A stretch of 64,000 bases of DNA from Apodemus sylvaticus (GCF_947179515.1 NC_067480.1:7187501-7251500); one strand, 5' to 3'. Shown: positions 31,467 through 44,463, counted from the first letter of the stretch. Notes: generated by a model not told the origin, from the sequence alone. Program-made: numbers and translations.

Positions 31467-31619
31467 CTGCGGCGCACACCTGTAATCCCAGCACTTTGGG
31501 ACGCAGAGGCAGGCAGATTTCTGAGTTGGAGGCCAGCCTGGTCTATAGAGTGAGTTCCAGGACAGCCAGGGCTATACAGAGAAACCCTGTCTCCAAAAAA
31601 CCAAATCCAAAAAAAAAAG
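31467..31619 (+). repeat. B1 SINE
   Basis: ggctgcggcgcacacctgt to ccctgtctccaaaaaacc. Mus-type and close to consensus apart from the first bases, which merge with the G-rich run. Confidence 0.93.
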
Positions 31620-31976
31620 TATCTTTTATAAGATTGATCTGGATAGATGTTTTGGTATTAATTTGTAGTTATTCAAGTTCTAGTAGTATACATGCATATA
31701 GCACATGTACACATGTACACATACATACTCACATACATACATAGTGAGACCCAGAGATTCTAGGACCCCACAGAGACAGAAGTCCATGGATACTCAAGTC
31801 TCTTATACAAAATGGTATACTATTTTATAGAAGTTGAGCACATCTGCATACTTGAAATCACTTCTACACTTTATAATGTCTGAATACAATATAGTCACTA
31901 TATAAATAGTTGTTTGGTTATGTTGTTTAGGAATTAATTATAAAAACCTAGTCTATATAATCACATTTACAGTGAT

Positions 31977-31998
31977 TTTTTTTTTTTTTTTTTTTTTT
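31977..31998. repeat. Poly-T run
   Basis: About 22 T with no SINE body attached on either side that I can recognise. Confidence 0.85.
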
Positions 31999-33009
31999 GT
32001 GGATTGTTTTATATCCCTGCTTGGTTGAAGCTGCAGGTGTGGAGCCCAAGGAGACAGAAGACTGATCACATATGTAATCTTCAGCAAAGGAAGAGTCTGA
32101 ATATGTTTAAATAGATTTGTGTAGGATTTGGAATCTCTTGGGAGGAAGAAATAATTACTATTCCTTTTTGTCCTTAACAGAAAGGACAGAAGAAGCAGGG
32201 GTCATCTTGGAGCCCGATGCTGGCTCAGGTAGATGAGGAGGGATGTGGGGAGGCCAGTCCCCCACCCCCATGGGTTAAAATGATACAGGGGGATGACTCA
32301 GTTGGGATAGAATAAATTTTCTCCCCCGTGCAGTCAGCCCGGTATGATGATGGTATTTTTATACTAAACTGCTAAGGTATTGTATAACATACAGACCTCT
32401 CAGGAGAGTCAGTCACCGGCGGAGGGTGAGGGACGCAGAGAAAGATGGGGCCAGGGGGCGTAGGGTCCCCAGGCGGTGGGTGGGAGAGAGATTACTGGGG
32501 CTTGCCAGCTGTTGTCTCCATCGTTGATGGATTTTCACAAAAGCTGAAAAATGCGCAGGTTGAGTTTGTCTCTGTGAGCTTTGTCCTTTGTTCCTTGTCC
32601 TTGACATTAAAGAGAGGCACAGCGACCTGAAGCTGCAAGGACTTTCCCTGCTCCTCTAGAATAACAGTGTGGTGTGGAATCAATCGCCTGGCTCAGAGGA
32701 CCGGACAGAGGACCGGAGCAGCTCCGCTTGGTCCTTCCTTAGAGCCCTGCGGTCTTCATGTTCAGGGGCCTGGTAGGCACCCCAAACATTTTCCATTACT
32801 TCTGCTTCTCCTAGGTCTGCAGTTCCCAGGGCTTTCGGAGGCCACAGTCGCTATCCTTTGTCTCCACCTTCAATCATTTGCCACCAGTTTTAGACTAAGT
32901 TCTGCTTTTTCAATTGGCCTTGCAAAATTCTTGTAATCAGGCTACTGGTTTCCAGTCGTTATGAGTAGGAGGGGCCAGCTGTCTGAGGGTCTGGAATTGC
33001 TTTGGGTGT

Positions 33010-33110
33010 GTTTTGGAACCAGACAGAGGTGGTGGTTGTATACCACTGTGTGAATACACCAAATGCTGATGGTTTGTACACTTCGATGATTGGCTTTATG
33101 TTAGTTTTAA
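33010..33110 (+). mobile_element. Possible old L1 3' end
   Basis: gtggtggttgtataccactg, tgaatacaccaaatgctgat and ggtttgtacacttcgatgat resemble the ends of old mammalian L1 3' UTRs. Assigned from memory only and short. Confidence 0.35.
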
Positions 33111-33574
33111 CCTCTTATTTAGTGGGTTTCTTTCTTCTATCATACTTGCCCAATATTTTGGTTAAAAAATGTGGGCTGACTGTGTGCATTAAAGTATATT
33201 CATGGTCTTTAGCCTATTTCATCTCTACATCCCAGAGCTCTGACAGCATCTTCTTGGTCTTAAGCAGATTTGCCCAGGGTCTTTTTAGGGTTTGACTCTT
33301 TAGGGTGGCCCAGGGGACCAGCACTACCTGGCCTTCAGTTTTTCTCTCTGTGTCCTCCTCCCTCCCCACCCCCCATGCAGACTTCAGATTGGGGAAAGGT
33401 TGTCCCCCCAACCCCCTTGTGTCTTATAAAAAAGAAAAGGAAGCTAGGAATATGTTTGGAAGAGGTGTGATATGGGGCAGGGTGGGGCAGGGCAGGGCTG
33501 GGTGTGGGGAGAGGGTACCTTTGCAGGTCCATGCTGAGGGACCCCTTCCCCCTTAGGGACCAGCCACAGATGGT

Positions 33575-33715
33575 AGAAGAGAGTTTATTTAGGACATGGG
33601 GAGGGGAGTTGAGGGAGTACAGAGAAAAGGGGGGGAGGGATGGAAGGGGAGGGGAATGAAGAGAGAAGGGACAGAGGGAAGAGACAGAGAAGGAGAGAGA
33701 GGAGGTAGCAAATAG
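33575..33715. repeat. Purine-rich (GGGA/GAGA) tract
   Basis: About 140 bases, mostly G and A on the + strand, with several G-runs. It is preceded by gagagtttatttaggaca, which may belong to an unassigned retroelement. Confidence 0.8.
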
Positions 33716-34904
33716 CCTCTTTTATACTTAGTCATACCTGGCTGTTGCCAGGTAGCTGTGGGGTGGAGCCTAGAAGAAATGCTAAGCCACCACCATCACT
33801 CTTTAAATGAAAACAGGTGTGTTATGAGACGCTCATTTTCTTCATTGAAGCTGGGAAGGCAAGAGTGACCCTCTCAACCTGGTCTCCCAGTCACTTTCTG
33901 TTCTGGCTTGTTCGTGGTCCCCACAGTCGAACCCAGACCTTTGCCGAGTTGAAGCAGTTGCTCGCCCAGTGTCATTTCTTTTCAGCTCTGGGCGCATAGC
34001 TCAGAAAGTGAGAGTGGGTAACTGAGTTTAGCTTCCACTTTCCAAAGATGTTAATTCCGCCATAGCCCCTCCCCCAACATTTTTTGAATACAGTTATATA
34101 GCAGACACAGCTAATTACTAGCTAAGTCAATCAGCCATTAGAAAGGACAGAGGCATGTCACATGATTGGATCTGTACTGCTGGAAAGAGTGTCAAAAGAT
34201 AAACTGAACGTCCGATTCCATCCACCTGTAGTTGCGAGAAGCCTGATGGGTGTGGCTCCAGCTACTGTCCCTGAGGGGTTGCATCAGCAGTGGGAAATGG
34301 CTCGACGGTGGTTTTGACTGTTCAGTCTCTCCTGGTTTCTCTGAAGGTCAGGTGGGCTTGTGGTGTTCACCTGGAGGATTTCCTTGGGGTTTGCACTGGT
34401 TTGACCTGAGGCTACTGCAGGAGCTCAGTTCAAACAAATCATGTTTTATTTAATAGAAGTGGGTCCTGCACTGCCTTCCCAACTCTAGATGTGATGACCT
34501 TCTGAGATGGGTGTGATGTCTTTTCTGGGTCTGTACTGAGTAGTTAGATATTTCAAGTCTGGGTGGAGATTTTCATATAATTCCACTAGAGTGGAGTTTT
34601 AAAACTTTGCCAGCTACCTGGAACAGGGAGAACATTTTATGTAGTCTCTCTGTATGAATGTAAAGGATTGATGAAATCCTGATTCTCCATCGATGGGGTC
34701 TACTTTAGTTTCAGTCCTGTTTTGTCTTTAATTGATTCATAGCCTGTTGGTGTATTGCTGCAGTTTATAAAAGTGGTTCCAGTTCATTAATTATGTTGTT
34801 TGAGTGTTTTTGTATACTTTATAATTTGGTTTTACTGTAATTTTATATCAGGCTGTGTTAAACCTTTGGCATATGTATATGTATTTTGCTTGTTTTCTAT
34901 TGTT

Positions 34905-35125
34905 TTGGGTTTTGAGACAGAATCTCTCTGTATAGCCTTGGCTATCTTGTAACTCACCATGTAGACCAGGCTGGCCTCAAGCTCACAGAGATCTGCCTGC
35001 CTCTGTCTTCCCCAGGGCTGACCTTTACATTTTTTTTTTTTTAATGTAGATGGCGGGATGAGAACTTGGGTCTTCATGCTTGCAGGGCAAGCAGTGGACC
35101 TAGTGAGTCACCTCCACGGTCCCAC
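34905..35125 (-). repeat. B1 SINE followed by B3/RSINE-like remnant
   Basis: 34,905-35,025 is an antisense B1 (tgagacagaatctctctgt, tgtagaccaggctggcctc, ctctgtcttccccaggg). 35,030-35,125 (gaacttgggtcttcatgctt, gcagggcaagcagtggacc) resembles the antisense head of a B3/RSINE element. Confidence 0.7.
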
Positions 35126-35199
35126 CCTTACTCTTCAGCATATTTTTTTCTCCTTCTGTTTCCTTTGCACTGACTTGTGACGGATGATAGCTGTTCGAG

Positions 35200-36060
35200 C
35201 CTGTGCCCACTCCTCCTTTTTCAGTGCTGAGACGGTCTGGTTTGAACCTGTTCAGGTCCTGTCCATGCTGTCACGGTCTCTGTGAGTTTATCTGTCTGTG
35301 CATAGGTTTTCCTTGCATCTGGGACACACTGTTTCCTTGAGGTCATCCACCACCTCTGGCTCCTGCGATCCTTCTTCCTCTTGCTCTGAGCAGATCCCTG
35401 AGCTCTGAGGTGAGGCGTTGGATAAAGGTGTCCCTTTTGGAACTGAGTGCTAAACAATCTCTCACTGTCCATTGTCCACTGTGGCTCCGTGTTTGTTTCT
35501 ATCGACTGCAAGAAGAAGCCTCACTGACACGGGTTTGAGTGATGCTTTGCTCTGTGGATGTGTCTCTAGGAGTTATTTTATTGCTGTGTTCTTTTAGCGG
35601 AATAATAGTATCTTAGGTTTGCCTTTAGGTCCCTTAGGCCAATGGCCTATCTTGTCCCAGGTTCTTGGCCACAGTGGCCATATTGGGTATTTGTTCTAGC
35701 TCACTAGTGAAACTTAAATCCAATGCAGCCATGCTTGGTTACCTTTATAACGCATGTGCCACTAAGACACAGTATATATGGCAGGCGGTTGCTGCTGTGG
35801 TCGAAGGGTTTACAGCTGTGTGGTGTTGAGGGTTCCTTTTCTCCTCTGGTAATGTGACAAGTACCTTCCAGGACCATGGATTCTGGCCAATAATGGTGGA
35901 GCGTCTAGTTGGGCACCTGCTTAGCTTCTCTATGTTTGATGACACGAGTAAGTGTCCTCCGTAATAGGATGCCGTCATTAGGATCAGAGAGCAACCAATA
36001 AATAGCCTTGATATTGATCAGAGATAGGGCTTTAGTTCGGGCCTGTGGTAGAATGCTATG
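35200..36060. mobile_element. Retroelement-like remnant, class uncertain
   Basis: A stretch of about 0.85 kb whose blocks (for example ttattttattgctgtgttc, ggccaatggcctatcttgtc, gtcgaagggtttacagctg, gagagcaaccaataaatagc) appear, from memory, in many places in the mouse genome. It is probably the internal part of an LTR retrotransposon or an old L1. No intact frame is visible. I do not assign family or strand. Confidence 0.4.
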
Positions 36061-36277
36061 TGTGGATTGGCCATCAGAGCTGCATGTGGTATAGGGCAGG
36101 ATCAGTTGTTCACTTGAAGGGACTGCTTCCCCTTCTGGCTCCTGAGTAGGCTCTCATTGGCCTTCCCAAGGGACTGTCAGTTTCCCTCTGTGTTCGAATC
36201 CCCTCAGTGTACATGCCCCTGTCTCTGAGAGCCTAGAAAATCAACAGATGCCACACTTGCCCCTCCTTGTTACCATC

Positions 36278-36602
36278 TGTCTTAGTTAGGGTTTTACTGT
36301 GAACAGACACCACGACCAAGCCACCTGCTATAAGGACATTTATTTGGGGCTGGCTTACAGGTTCAGAGGTTTAGTCCATTATCATCAAGGCGGGAACATG
36401 GCAGCATCCAATCCAGGCGGGTATGGTGCGGGAGGAGCTGAGAGTTCTATGTCTGTATCTGGAGGCTGCTAGCAGAATACTGACTTCCAGGCAGATAGGA
36501 TGAAGGTGTTAAAGCCCATGTACACAGTGACACACCTACCCCAACAAGGCCACACCCTCTAATAGTGCCCCTCCCTGGGCCCAGCGTATACAAACCATCA
36601 CA
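36278..36602 (-). mobile_element. ORR1/MaLR-type solo LTR with perfect 5-bp duplication
   Basis: A 325-bp element with TG at one end and CA at the other, opening TGTCTTAGTTAGGGTTTTAC, which is the inverse of a MaLR LTR 3' end. The 5-bp repeat ccatc flanks it exactly (36,273-36,277 and 36,603-36,607). Blocks such as cttacaggttcagaggttta and cacacctaccccaacaaggc belong to an abundant mouse repeat. No internal region is present. Confidence 0.75.
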
Positions 36603-37592
36603 CCATCTGTCCTGGTTTTCAGTCGCTCCTTCGTTTCTGACATTGGAGAAATCTTTTCTCCTCACTCCTAAGTTCTGCTAAATAGAAATGTTTGTTTTAT
36701 TGTATTCTATCGAACATCTGGCTGTATGCTGGGAAGAAGGGTCACAGTAGTTTGACACAATGTGTTTTCTAAACTGGATGTGACCACAGGGTCAGTGGAC
36801 AGTCTCTGAGTAGCAGCCTTGGAGTTTCCTGACTCTCTGCTCACCACTCAGCTCTGCGTCTGCGGCTGCGTCCTATCTCCCTCTCTTCCCCCACACTCAG
36901 CCACCTCCCCTCTCTCCCCTCCCCTCCCTCCCCAGAAGCAGAGGCTAGGTGCTCTTGCTTCTCCCAGGTCATAGATTCTGCTCTCTCTCTGCTCCTTGGG
37001 CATCTAGTTTTCTAAACTAGAACCTTGTTTATGTGCTTGTCTGACAGCCAGCGAGCCTGGCAGTGTAGGTATATAGAAATAACAAATAGCTATTGTCCTG
37101 CTAGAGTGCAGTAAAATGTCATCATTTCTGGTGTCTGTAGGCTTTATGGTTCCCCTCCTGAGCAAAGATTTGCTTGGCAGAGGTGGTGAAGTTCTCCCTG
37201 CGGCGAGCCTCGCCTGGGCCACTGCTTTAGGACACTGGTTATGCTTTTGGCAGAGCCTCATTCCCTGGCTCAGAACTGACTAAATCTCTGCACTCCTCCA
37301 ACAGGCGTGAAGGGATAGTGCAGTCTCTGGTTTCCTTCCCTGGCCACTGTGTGCCTTCGTGATGGTGTGTGTGGGAGTGGGTGGCAGGGAAACTCCAGGA
37401 ATAGGAGGGGGAAAACATCTGGGACTTAAGTGATATACCAGTTGTATGTCCTGTTAAGTTAATAATGGAGGGAAATGGGATGGAGAGAGGGAGGAAGAAG
37501 ACTTAGTGGTGACTGGTTAAGCCTTTTTCCCTAATACTGGAACTTGAGAAGAGGCGACCTGTGGCATCAATCAGTCAGTCAGCCAGCCAGGC

Positions 37593-37670
37593 TGTCTGTC
37601 TGTCTGTCTGTCTGTCTGTCTGCCTGCCTGCCTGCCTGCTTGTTTTCTATGTATATCTGTCTTTGTCTTT

Positions 37671-37706
<36 letters not shown>

Positions 37707-37746
37707 TCCTTCCCCCCCTCATTGTGTGTGTGTGTGTGTGTGTGTA
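37593..37746. repeat. Compound (CTGT)n-(CTGC)n-(CT)n-(TG)n microsatellite
   Basis: Seven or so CTGT units, four CTGC units, a CT run (about 37,674-37,702) and a TG run (about 37,724-37,744), with short spacers. Open frames here are artefacts. Confidence 0.95.
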
Positions 37747-37946
37747 TGTATCTGTCTCTTGTGTATGCTGTGCACGTATACAGTGTCTGGGGCCTGCAGG
37801 GAAGCCACCTTCTTTCTTACTTACCCTGTGAGCCTTCTCTGTACTTTATCCTATCTAGTTCCCAGCTAGGTAATACAGAGTTCAGAGACTCACAGCTCAT
37901 TTTAACAGGTACCAGCCACAGAAAGACACGGTATGAATATTTTTGA

Positions 37947-38119
37947 GCCGGGCAGTGGTGGCGCACACCTGTAATCCCAGCACTCTGGGAGGCAGAGGCA
38001 GGTGGATTTCTGAGTTCGAGGCCAGCCTGGTCTACAGAGTGAGTTCCAGGACAGCCAGGGCTATACAGAGAAACCCTGTCTCGAAAAAACCAAATTCAAA
38101 ATAAATAAATAAATACATA
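37947..38119 (+). repeat. B1 SINE with 11-bp target-site duplication
   Basis: Near-consensus Mus-type B1 (gccgggcagtggtggcgc to ccctgtctcgaaaaaacc) with an ataaataaat tail. The repeat aatatttttga lies at 37,936-37,946 and 38,120-38,130. Among the youngest-looking B1s in the window. Confidence 0.97.
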
Positions 38120-38618
38120 AATATTTTTGAATGCTTAAGCTGTAGTTAGTCGGCTGGAAGACCCTAGGCTCAGGAGCTGTAAATACACTAGTGCCGATTT
38201 GCTGCTGTGGAGGGGGGAGAGTGGCTCACAGGTCACTGGGAAATAGTTTTTTTCTGAATCAAGACAAACTTGTATTAAAGTTTCTGAGGCCAGAAATTGC
38301 CATGCGACTGCCCCCAGTACCCTCCTAGGGCATCTGAGCTGGGCTGTGTGCTGTGTGTAGGGTGGATTTATTTGCTTTTGTACAGAAACTGTGACAGAGA
38401 TTCGGGAAGGAAAGTGACTGGCCTGTTCAAGCGTCTGGAATGTTCTGGTTTCTTAGGTCGTGTTCGTTCACTGAGATTGGTTAGCAAAAGAAAGATTTTG
38501 CTAACACCTGTTTGGTTTTGTTATGATAAAGAGAACTTGTGGTGAGGAGAATGGGAAGGCAGAGGTGAACGCAGCCCTTGCTTGTATCTGAAGGTGTGTG
38601 CTGTGTGTGCCTCATCCA

Positions 38619-38619
38619 T

Positions 38620-38694
<75 letters not shown>
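38619..38694. repeat. Compound (TG)n(AG)n microsatellite
   Basis: TG run of about 28 bases joined without spacer to an AG run of about 42 bases. Confidence 0.97.
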
Positions 38695-38697
<3 letters not shown>

Positions 38698-39247
38698 ATC
38701 TGTGTCGTGACCTAAGCGTGCTAGTTCACTTTATGCAACTCTGAAAAGTAAAAAGCTTGAGATAATTGACTTAGAGAAGATTTGCCCTGATTCTTAGATG
38801 TAGAGATTTCACCTCATGGTCTTCGAGGCAGGCCTGTGACGACAGTGGCCCAGAGCAAAGCTGTTTATCTCTTGGTGGTCAAGAAGCAGAGAGACAAAGA
38901 CACAGCCCTGCATTCTAATGTCCCCTTCAAAGGCGTACCCTGGTGACCTTCCACCTCCTCAAGGTTTCTGGGAGCACCACAGGCTCTGAAACAGAGATCA
39001 TTAGCATGTTGCCTTTTGTGGGACTTTCAGAGTGTCAGATCTGTTGAGCATCCAAGCCTGAAGGATTCCCAGGGACTGGAGCCCTCCCGTCTCAGGGCAA
39101 AGCAAGGAAGCCCAGGTCTGGGAGCTCTGAATGGTTGGACTCCAGTCATGCTGCAGCAAAGGGGGTGGGGAACCTCCCAAATCCAATCCTTCTCCTCCTC
39201 TGTAGCTCCTTTTGAGCATCTTTTATTCTAGCTAGAAGAAGCAGATC

Positions 39248-39318
39248 ACTAGGGCCAGAACTAGGTCATCACTAGGTCATCACTAGGGCCAGAACTAGGT
39301 CATCACTAGGGTCATCAC
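39248..39318 (+). repeat. Short tandem repeat (catcactagg / gccagaactaggt units)
   Basis: Three to four partial copies of a unit made from catcactaggg and ccagaactaggt, in varied order. It matches no interspersed repeat I know and looks like local slippage. Confidence 0.85.
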
Positions 39319-40527
39319 TCTGGAATGAGCATCAAGGCAGGTGTGCAGAAGGCAGCTCAGGTCTACCCTCAGGTGTTGGAGAAAGGAACCTTTGCCCATT
39401 GAGGCTTCTCTATATAATTAACTTCTATTTGTACCATGCTACTCCATCCAATGAGAACATTACAGGAGGAGGGTTTTCTCTTCCACAGGACTGAGCATGA
39501 GCTCCTTATCCACCTGTTGTGCCTCATGCTTTCCGTCCAGGGTCTCGCTTTGTCCCTTCTGTTCCTGACCACCTCGGCAGTCTTGCACGTTAAGGCTTTC
39601 CATATGATGAAACTGCTAGGTGATTATTGTGGAGAACTTGAGGAATGAAACTGTGGGAGAAACTGCCGAGAGATGGTTGACTCAGCTGAAACTGGAAATA
39701 CGCTGTGTCGTTCCTTAGGGTAGGAATGAGGTGCGATATCACTTCAGCTCACGTGGTTTGTCGCCATTCAGGAAGTGCTCCTTTCCCTTTGGTTCACAAT
39801 CAAGAAGAGTGAGATAGGAGAACAAAGACCCTGAGCAGGCTACATTAACAACACGACCAGTTCCAAAAATACCAAGCTCCCCTTGCCCAGTGAGGATGGG
39901 GCGGAGCTTTGGAAACTTCCGTTGCCTGTCCTTCCTTATCTAGGGCTTCACTTTCCAACATTTCCATTATTGTAGGCCGACTGTGACAAAACATATAAAA
40001 TGGAAACTCCAGAAATAGAGGATGCAGTTGTTTTCATTCCAGAATGTTGTCTCTTGTTATTCTGTTACGGTCTTGCTATGGCTAACTTGTAAATCAAACC
40101 GTCATAGGTGTGATGTGGTCACATAGAATCAGAAGGGAGTTTCTGAGTGATCCATCCTTAGCCTGTCGCATACCTGGATATATTGGGTATCTCTTTATAA
40201 ACGGAGTTGATGATGATATCACTGGGGACCACCTTCATGTGTGTGGCAAACGCAGTCAGCTGTGGACCACATGTGTGCACATTTTCTGTTCTTATTTTCT
40301 CCATACATTCTTTCCTAGCACATCCTGTATCTCCTAAGACCTTTGGGATCTCTAAAGGTGTAAGAGTTTATAACTATGAGAAGATGATTGGGATCCTCTG
40401 CTTTGTCTTAGGAGAGCTGGCCGAGGAGACTGTAGACTTTATATCCTATATTTGGGGATCAGAGGAAGGAGAGAGCCATTATGTTTATCTGGCCACAGAT
40501 GTGGCCATGCGGAAAGTGTGCCTACAA

Positions 40528-40937
40528 TGCTGGCTAGTCTCACATCAGCTTGATACAAGCTAGAGTTATCTTGAAAGGAGGGACACTCAATTGGGAAAAT
40601 GCCTCCATAAGATCTGGATGTAGGGCATTTTCTTAATTATTGATTGATGGGGGAGGGTCCAGCCTATGGTGGGCAGTACCATTCCCTGAGCTGGTGGTCC
40701 TGGGTTCTGTAAGAAAGCAGGCTGAGCAAGCCATGGGAGCAGGCCAGCAAGCAGTACCTCTCCATGGCCTATGCAACAGTTCCTATGTCCAGGTTCCTAC
40801 CCTATTTGAGTTTTTGTCCTGATTTCCTTCAGTGATGAACAGAGATACAGAAGTATAAGCTAAATAAGCCCTTTCCTCCCCAACTTAGTTTTTGGACATG
40901 GTGTTTCATCACAGCAATACAAACTCTGACTAAAACA
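40528..40937 (+). mobile_element. ORR1-type MaLR solo LTR
   Basis: Near-full-length ORR1 LTR from TGCTGGCTAGTC to gactaaaaca, with all the usual blocks in order (cttgatacaagctagagtta, gattgatgggggagggtcc, gtaagaaagcaggctgagc, catggtgtttcatcacagc). The flanking bases show no convincing 5-bp duplication. Confidence 0.88.
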
Positions 40938-41480
40938 CTTATCACCTGGGGCTCTGTTCCTTCTCTAACCTTGTCAGGAAAAAAGATAGGCAAAGGTCTA
41001 GCGTCAACCTGGCCTTCGTGGCAAAGCCTCTCGAAAGCACTGGGAGGTGCCCTGGAGGCGAGGGCGTGGCAAGTTGTGTGTCCTCCATACCCAGCTCCAG
41101 GCAGCTCTGCTGCTGGCTGTGCCAGCACTGTGCCTTTTTATGATACATGATTAAACGTGGGTGCCGGTTTCCTTTGACTTCTATGAACAATACTAGCCAA
41201 GAACTGAACTCTGGGTGGTGAGAGTTTCTTATTTGAGCCAAATTGGCAGGATGCAATAGGTAGCCCTGTGTTTGTGAAAAGTTTTTATTCCTTTGGGGGA
41301 AACACCCAAAATAATGATTCTGGGTTGCATAGGAGTTGCATGTTGAATTCTGTAAAGAAAGCAGAGTGGTTGGTCCTGCACTGTGGTAGGGCTTCTGTAT
41401 GCTAGGCCCTCTACATACGCAGAAGCAGAATTCAACACAAGATGAAGACCCCATTCTTGGGGTCTACAGAATGAATTCCA

Positions 41481-41620
41481 GGCCAGCCAGAGTTACATAG
41501 TAAGACTTTCTCAAAAACAAAAACAAAAACAAAAACAAAAAACCCAACAATAACAGATTAGGTCAGCCAGAGTTACATAGTAAGACTTTCTCAAAAAAGC
41601 AAAACACAATAACAGATTAG
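41481..41620 (+). repeat. Tandemly duplicated B1 3' fragment
   Basis: Two copies (41,481-41,560 and 41,561-41,620) of a unit that begins ggccagccagagttacat / ggtcagccagagttacat and ends aataacagatta. The unit is the 3' part of a B1 plus its tail plus flanking bases. The copies differ mainly in tail length. Confidence 0.85.
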
Positions 41621-41961
41621 CTGGGTATGTTTGTGTGGTTCTGTATCCTGGTTCTTGGTAACACCACGCAGGCTCGATTCTCTACTTCCATAGTGAGTGC
41701 TTCCAGATATATTGTCTAGACCCTCCAGCGGTCTGACTTATCTGGTTATGGCATCAGTGCGCTTCACAGACTTTCTTAGGGGTTTAAGTTCCAACCACTT
41801 CTTCCTTTCCAGCCCCTTACCCCCTCTTTTAATGAGGACCTCTAATAATAGAAGGGAACACTAGGTTATTACCTATTGACCTTTGAGCATCAGAATGGAG
41901 CTTGTGAATTCTAGCAAAGTCTTATCGTTGTTTTTTATAAAGACTAGTTAAAATAAGGCAG

Positions 41962-42092
41962 GTAGGCATGGTTATGTAGACCTTTAATCCCAGCACTAGG
42001 GAGGAGGAGAGGCAGTGGAGTCTCTGAATTCAGGGATAGTCTGGAGTTCAAGGCCAGCCAGGGCTACACAGTGAGAACCTGTCTCAGGACAC
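41962..42092 (+). repeat. B1 SINE (diverged)
   Basis: aggtaggcatggttatgtag, acctttaatcccagcactag, agttcaaggccagccagggc and ctacacagtgagaacctgtc. Confidence 0.85.
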
Positions 42093-44277
42093 TGACTTAA
42101 TGACCTGGACAATGTGCTTCAGAGGAAGGACAACCCTTTTCTTCCTTAATGTAGACAGCTTGGTTAATTGTGTTGATGAAGGAATTCATGCGGGGCTGGG
42201 GGCTTTGGTTGTACCTTTTTGTGCCAACAGCAGTTTGCCTAGGCTCGGGGATGTGGGGAATGTGGGGGTGCCCATCAGATGGTCCGCAGCAACCTACAGA
42301 TGCGGTCCATCGCTGGGTGCTGATGTGAGCTGGTTGCCCAGGCAAAACAGTATGGATTTAGTACAACTGAGCAGCCAGGGTAGCTGCTTGTGGGTTGCGT
42401 CTCGTGGCACTTGGGTTCATCTACTCCAGTGGAAGGAGTGGGAGACTGGACCAGGAAAGACAGGAGGGTGATCCTTGCGGGTGGGGGGTGGCTGGACAGT
42501 TGAAGTTCCTCTTGGGGACAGCTGGGCAACCTTGTTTGTGTTTTGGCCAGAGATAAGGCTCACGGCTGTTTCCTCCTGTGTGAGAGAAGCAGCAAGCGAC
42601 TGCTGAAAATCCTCCCATGGATTAACTTTATTTAGAATATAAGAAACGTGAAAACTTAAAGGTGTCCTAACTGTGTAACACAGGACCGTTTCTCACGAGT
42701 ACCATCATCCCCGTGGGAGCAAAGTAGGAAGATCTTTCTCCCCAGCGAACTCGGGTTAGTGTAGGGGCGTGGCCAAGCTATTCACTTAAAAATCATGAAG
42801 GCACGCCAAGTATTTATTTCCTGTTTTCAGGGGTCTGAAGGTAGGCATTTGGCCAAGGATTGCGGTTCGTTGTAAACAATGCTGTTGGAGGATCACCCAA
42901 GTGTTGAGGTCCGCATGTCTTGGAGCCCCCACAGAAACGTGTACTGTGTACTTGAGAGGGTGGGCTGTGGGAGGGATCCATGCTGAGTTATCTGCCTAGA
43001 TAGAACAGGCTCACTCAGCCTCGAGTGAGCGCCCTGTGACATTCTGGATGGGAATTCTTGGTGGGAGGAGCTGTCCCATGGGAAGTCAGTAGCCTGACAG
43101 TCTCTCTCTGTCTCTTCCCCCAGATGCTATTAGCACCGCCAGAGCTCCAAGCAGTTTCTGGTTCTTTCCTCTGGAGGGCTTGTTTGACGCGGGGACAGGA
43201 TGTGACTGGGAGCTGATCAGGGCTCGTCCTTGCACCTCAGAAACATACTCTTATTTTCAGGCATACACCTGGTCTCACGTCTCGTTCCTTGGCTCTCCCG
43301 TGGAATCCGGAGTGTAGTCATGTGCGTTTTCTCGGGTGGGCCAGCCTGCATGGATTTTTTTTTCTTTCTTCTCAGCTAGATGAGCAGCAGGCCTCAGGCA
43401 CTCCTCTCACCTCTTACAGAGCCCTGTCAGGTACAGTGGGATAATGGAGTGCTGCATGGGGCTTTGTGGGCAGGAGGATTGTGGCTCGGTGCTGAGGGAC
43501 ATCCTAGAGTGAGTTGCTTCTTGGAGCATGGGTTTCTGAGGTAGGAAAAGAGTGCAAAATATCTGTGAAGGAATTCCTCCTTTGGTCCCCATGCTGTTCA
43601 AGTCTGGTTGGGTATCACACCTCCTGGGCATCTATGGAGACTCCCGATATCTGCACCACATCCAGACTGTAAGGCAGGGGCCCTCTGAGGTGTGACCTGG
43701 CTCTCGTAACTAACTCCTCAGGTGATCTGCGAGCGTTTAGCAGTTGTACGTCTCCCTCTCTGTAGGAAGTGTGTGAGGTGCCGGATTGGATTCAAGACGG
43801 GTAGAATCTGAGACGCCCCAGACCGGTACTTTCTGAGGCTGAGTTCCTTTGGAGCAGCTTGTTTGGACAGATGACCTCCCCACATCAGAGCAGAGGCCCA
43901 GACATCATAGCTACAACATGTAATTACTCTAGCGAGCCAGTAAGTGCAACCTTGGGTTTTATATTTTTATGACCTAAGCAGTTGTAAAAGGACAATAACA
44001 CCTTCTGTTTCCTTTGCATTAATTACAAATCAGAGGCCAGGTTCTAGAGGACAGGAAGGTGACCTGGATCTGAAGCTTAGCTGGCATTCCTCGGAGTTGA
44101 TTCCTCCCTCTCCACCATCTCGGTTTTCTTCTCTTCTGCACACTCCCACCCCACACCCCAAGTAGTTCTGCCTTAGTGTGGTCCTGTCATTGCTGGTGGA
44201 AAGTCCTAAAATCTGTCACAAAGTAGTCAGTCATAGGGTGTCCCCTCTGACTTCCTTCTTTAAGACATCCCATCAGG

Positions 44278-44463
44278 AGCTGAAGAGATGGCTCAGTGGT
44301 TAGGAGCACTGATTGCTCTTCCAGAGGTCCTGAGTTCAATTCCCAGCAACCACATGGTGGCTCATGACCATCTATAATAGGATTCCAAAGTCTTCTTCTG
44401 GTGTGTCTGAAGACAGTGACAGTGCACTCATATAAATAAAATAAATAATTCTTTTAAATAATA
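44278..44463 (+). repeat. B2 SINE with 16-bp target-site duplication
   Basis: Sense B2: agctgaagagatggctcagt, gagttcaattcccagcaacc, a cttcttctggtgtgtctgaa block and an A/T-rich tail. The perfect repeat aagacatcccatcagg lies at 44,262-44,277 and 44,464-44,479. Confidence 0.97.
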
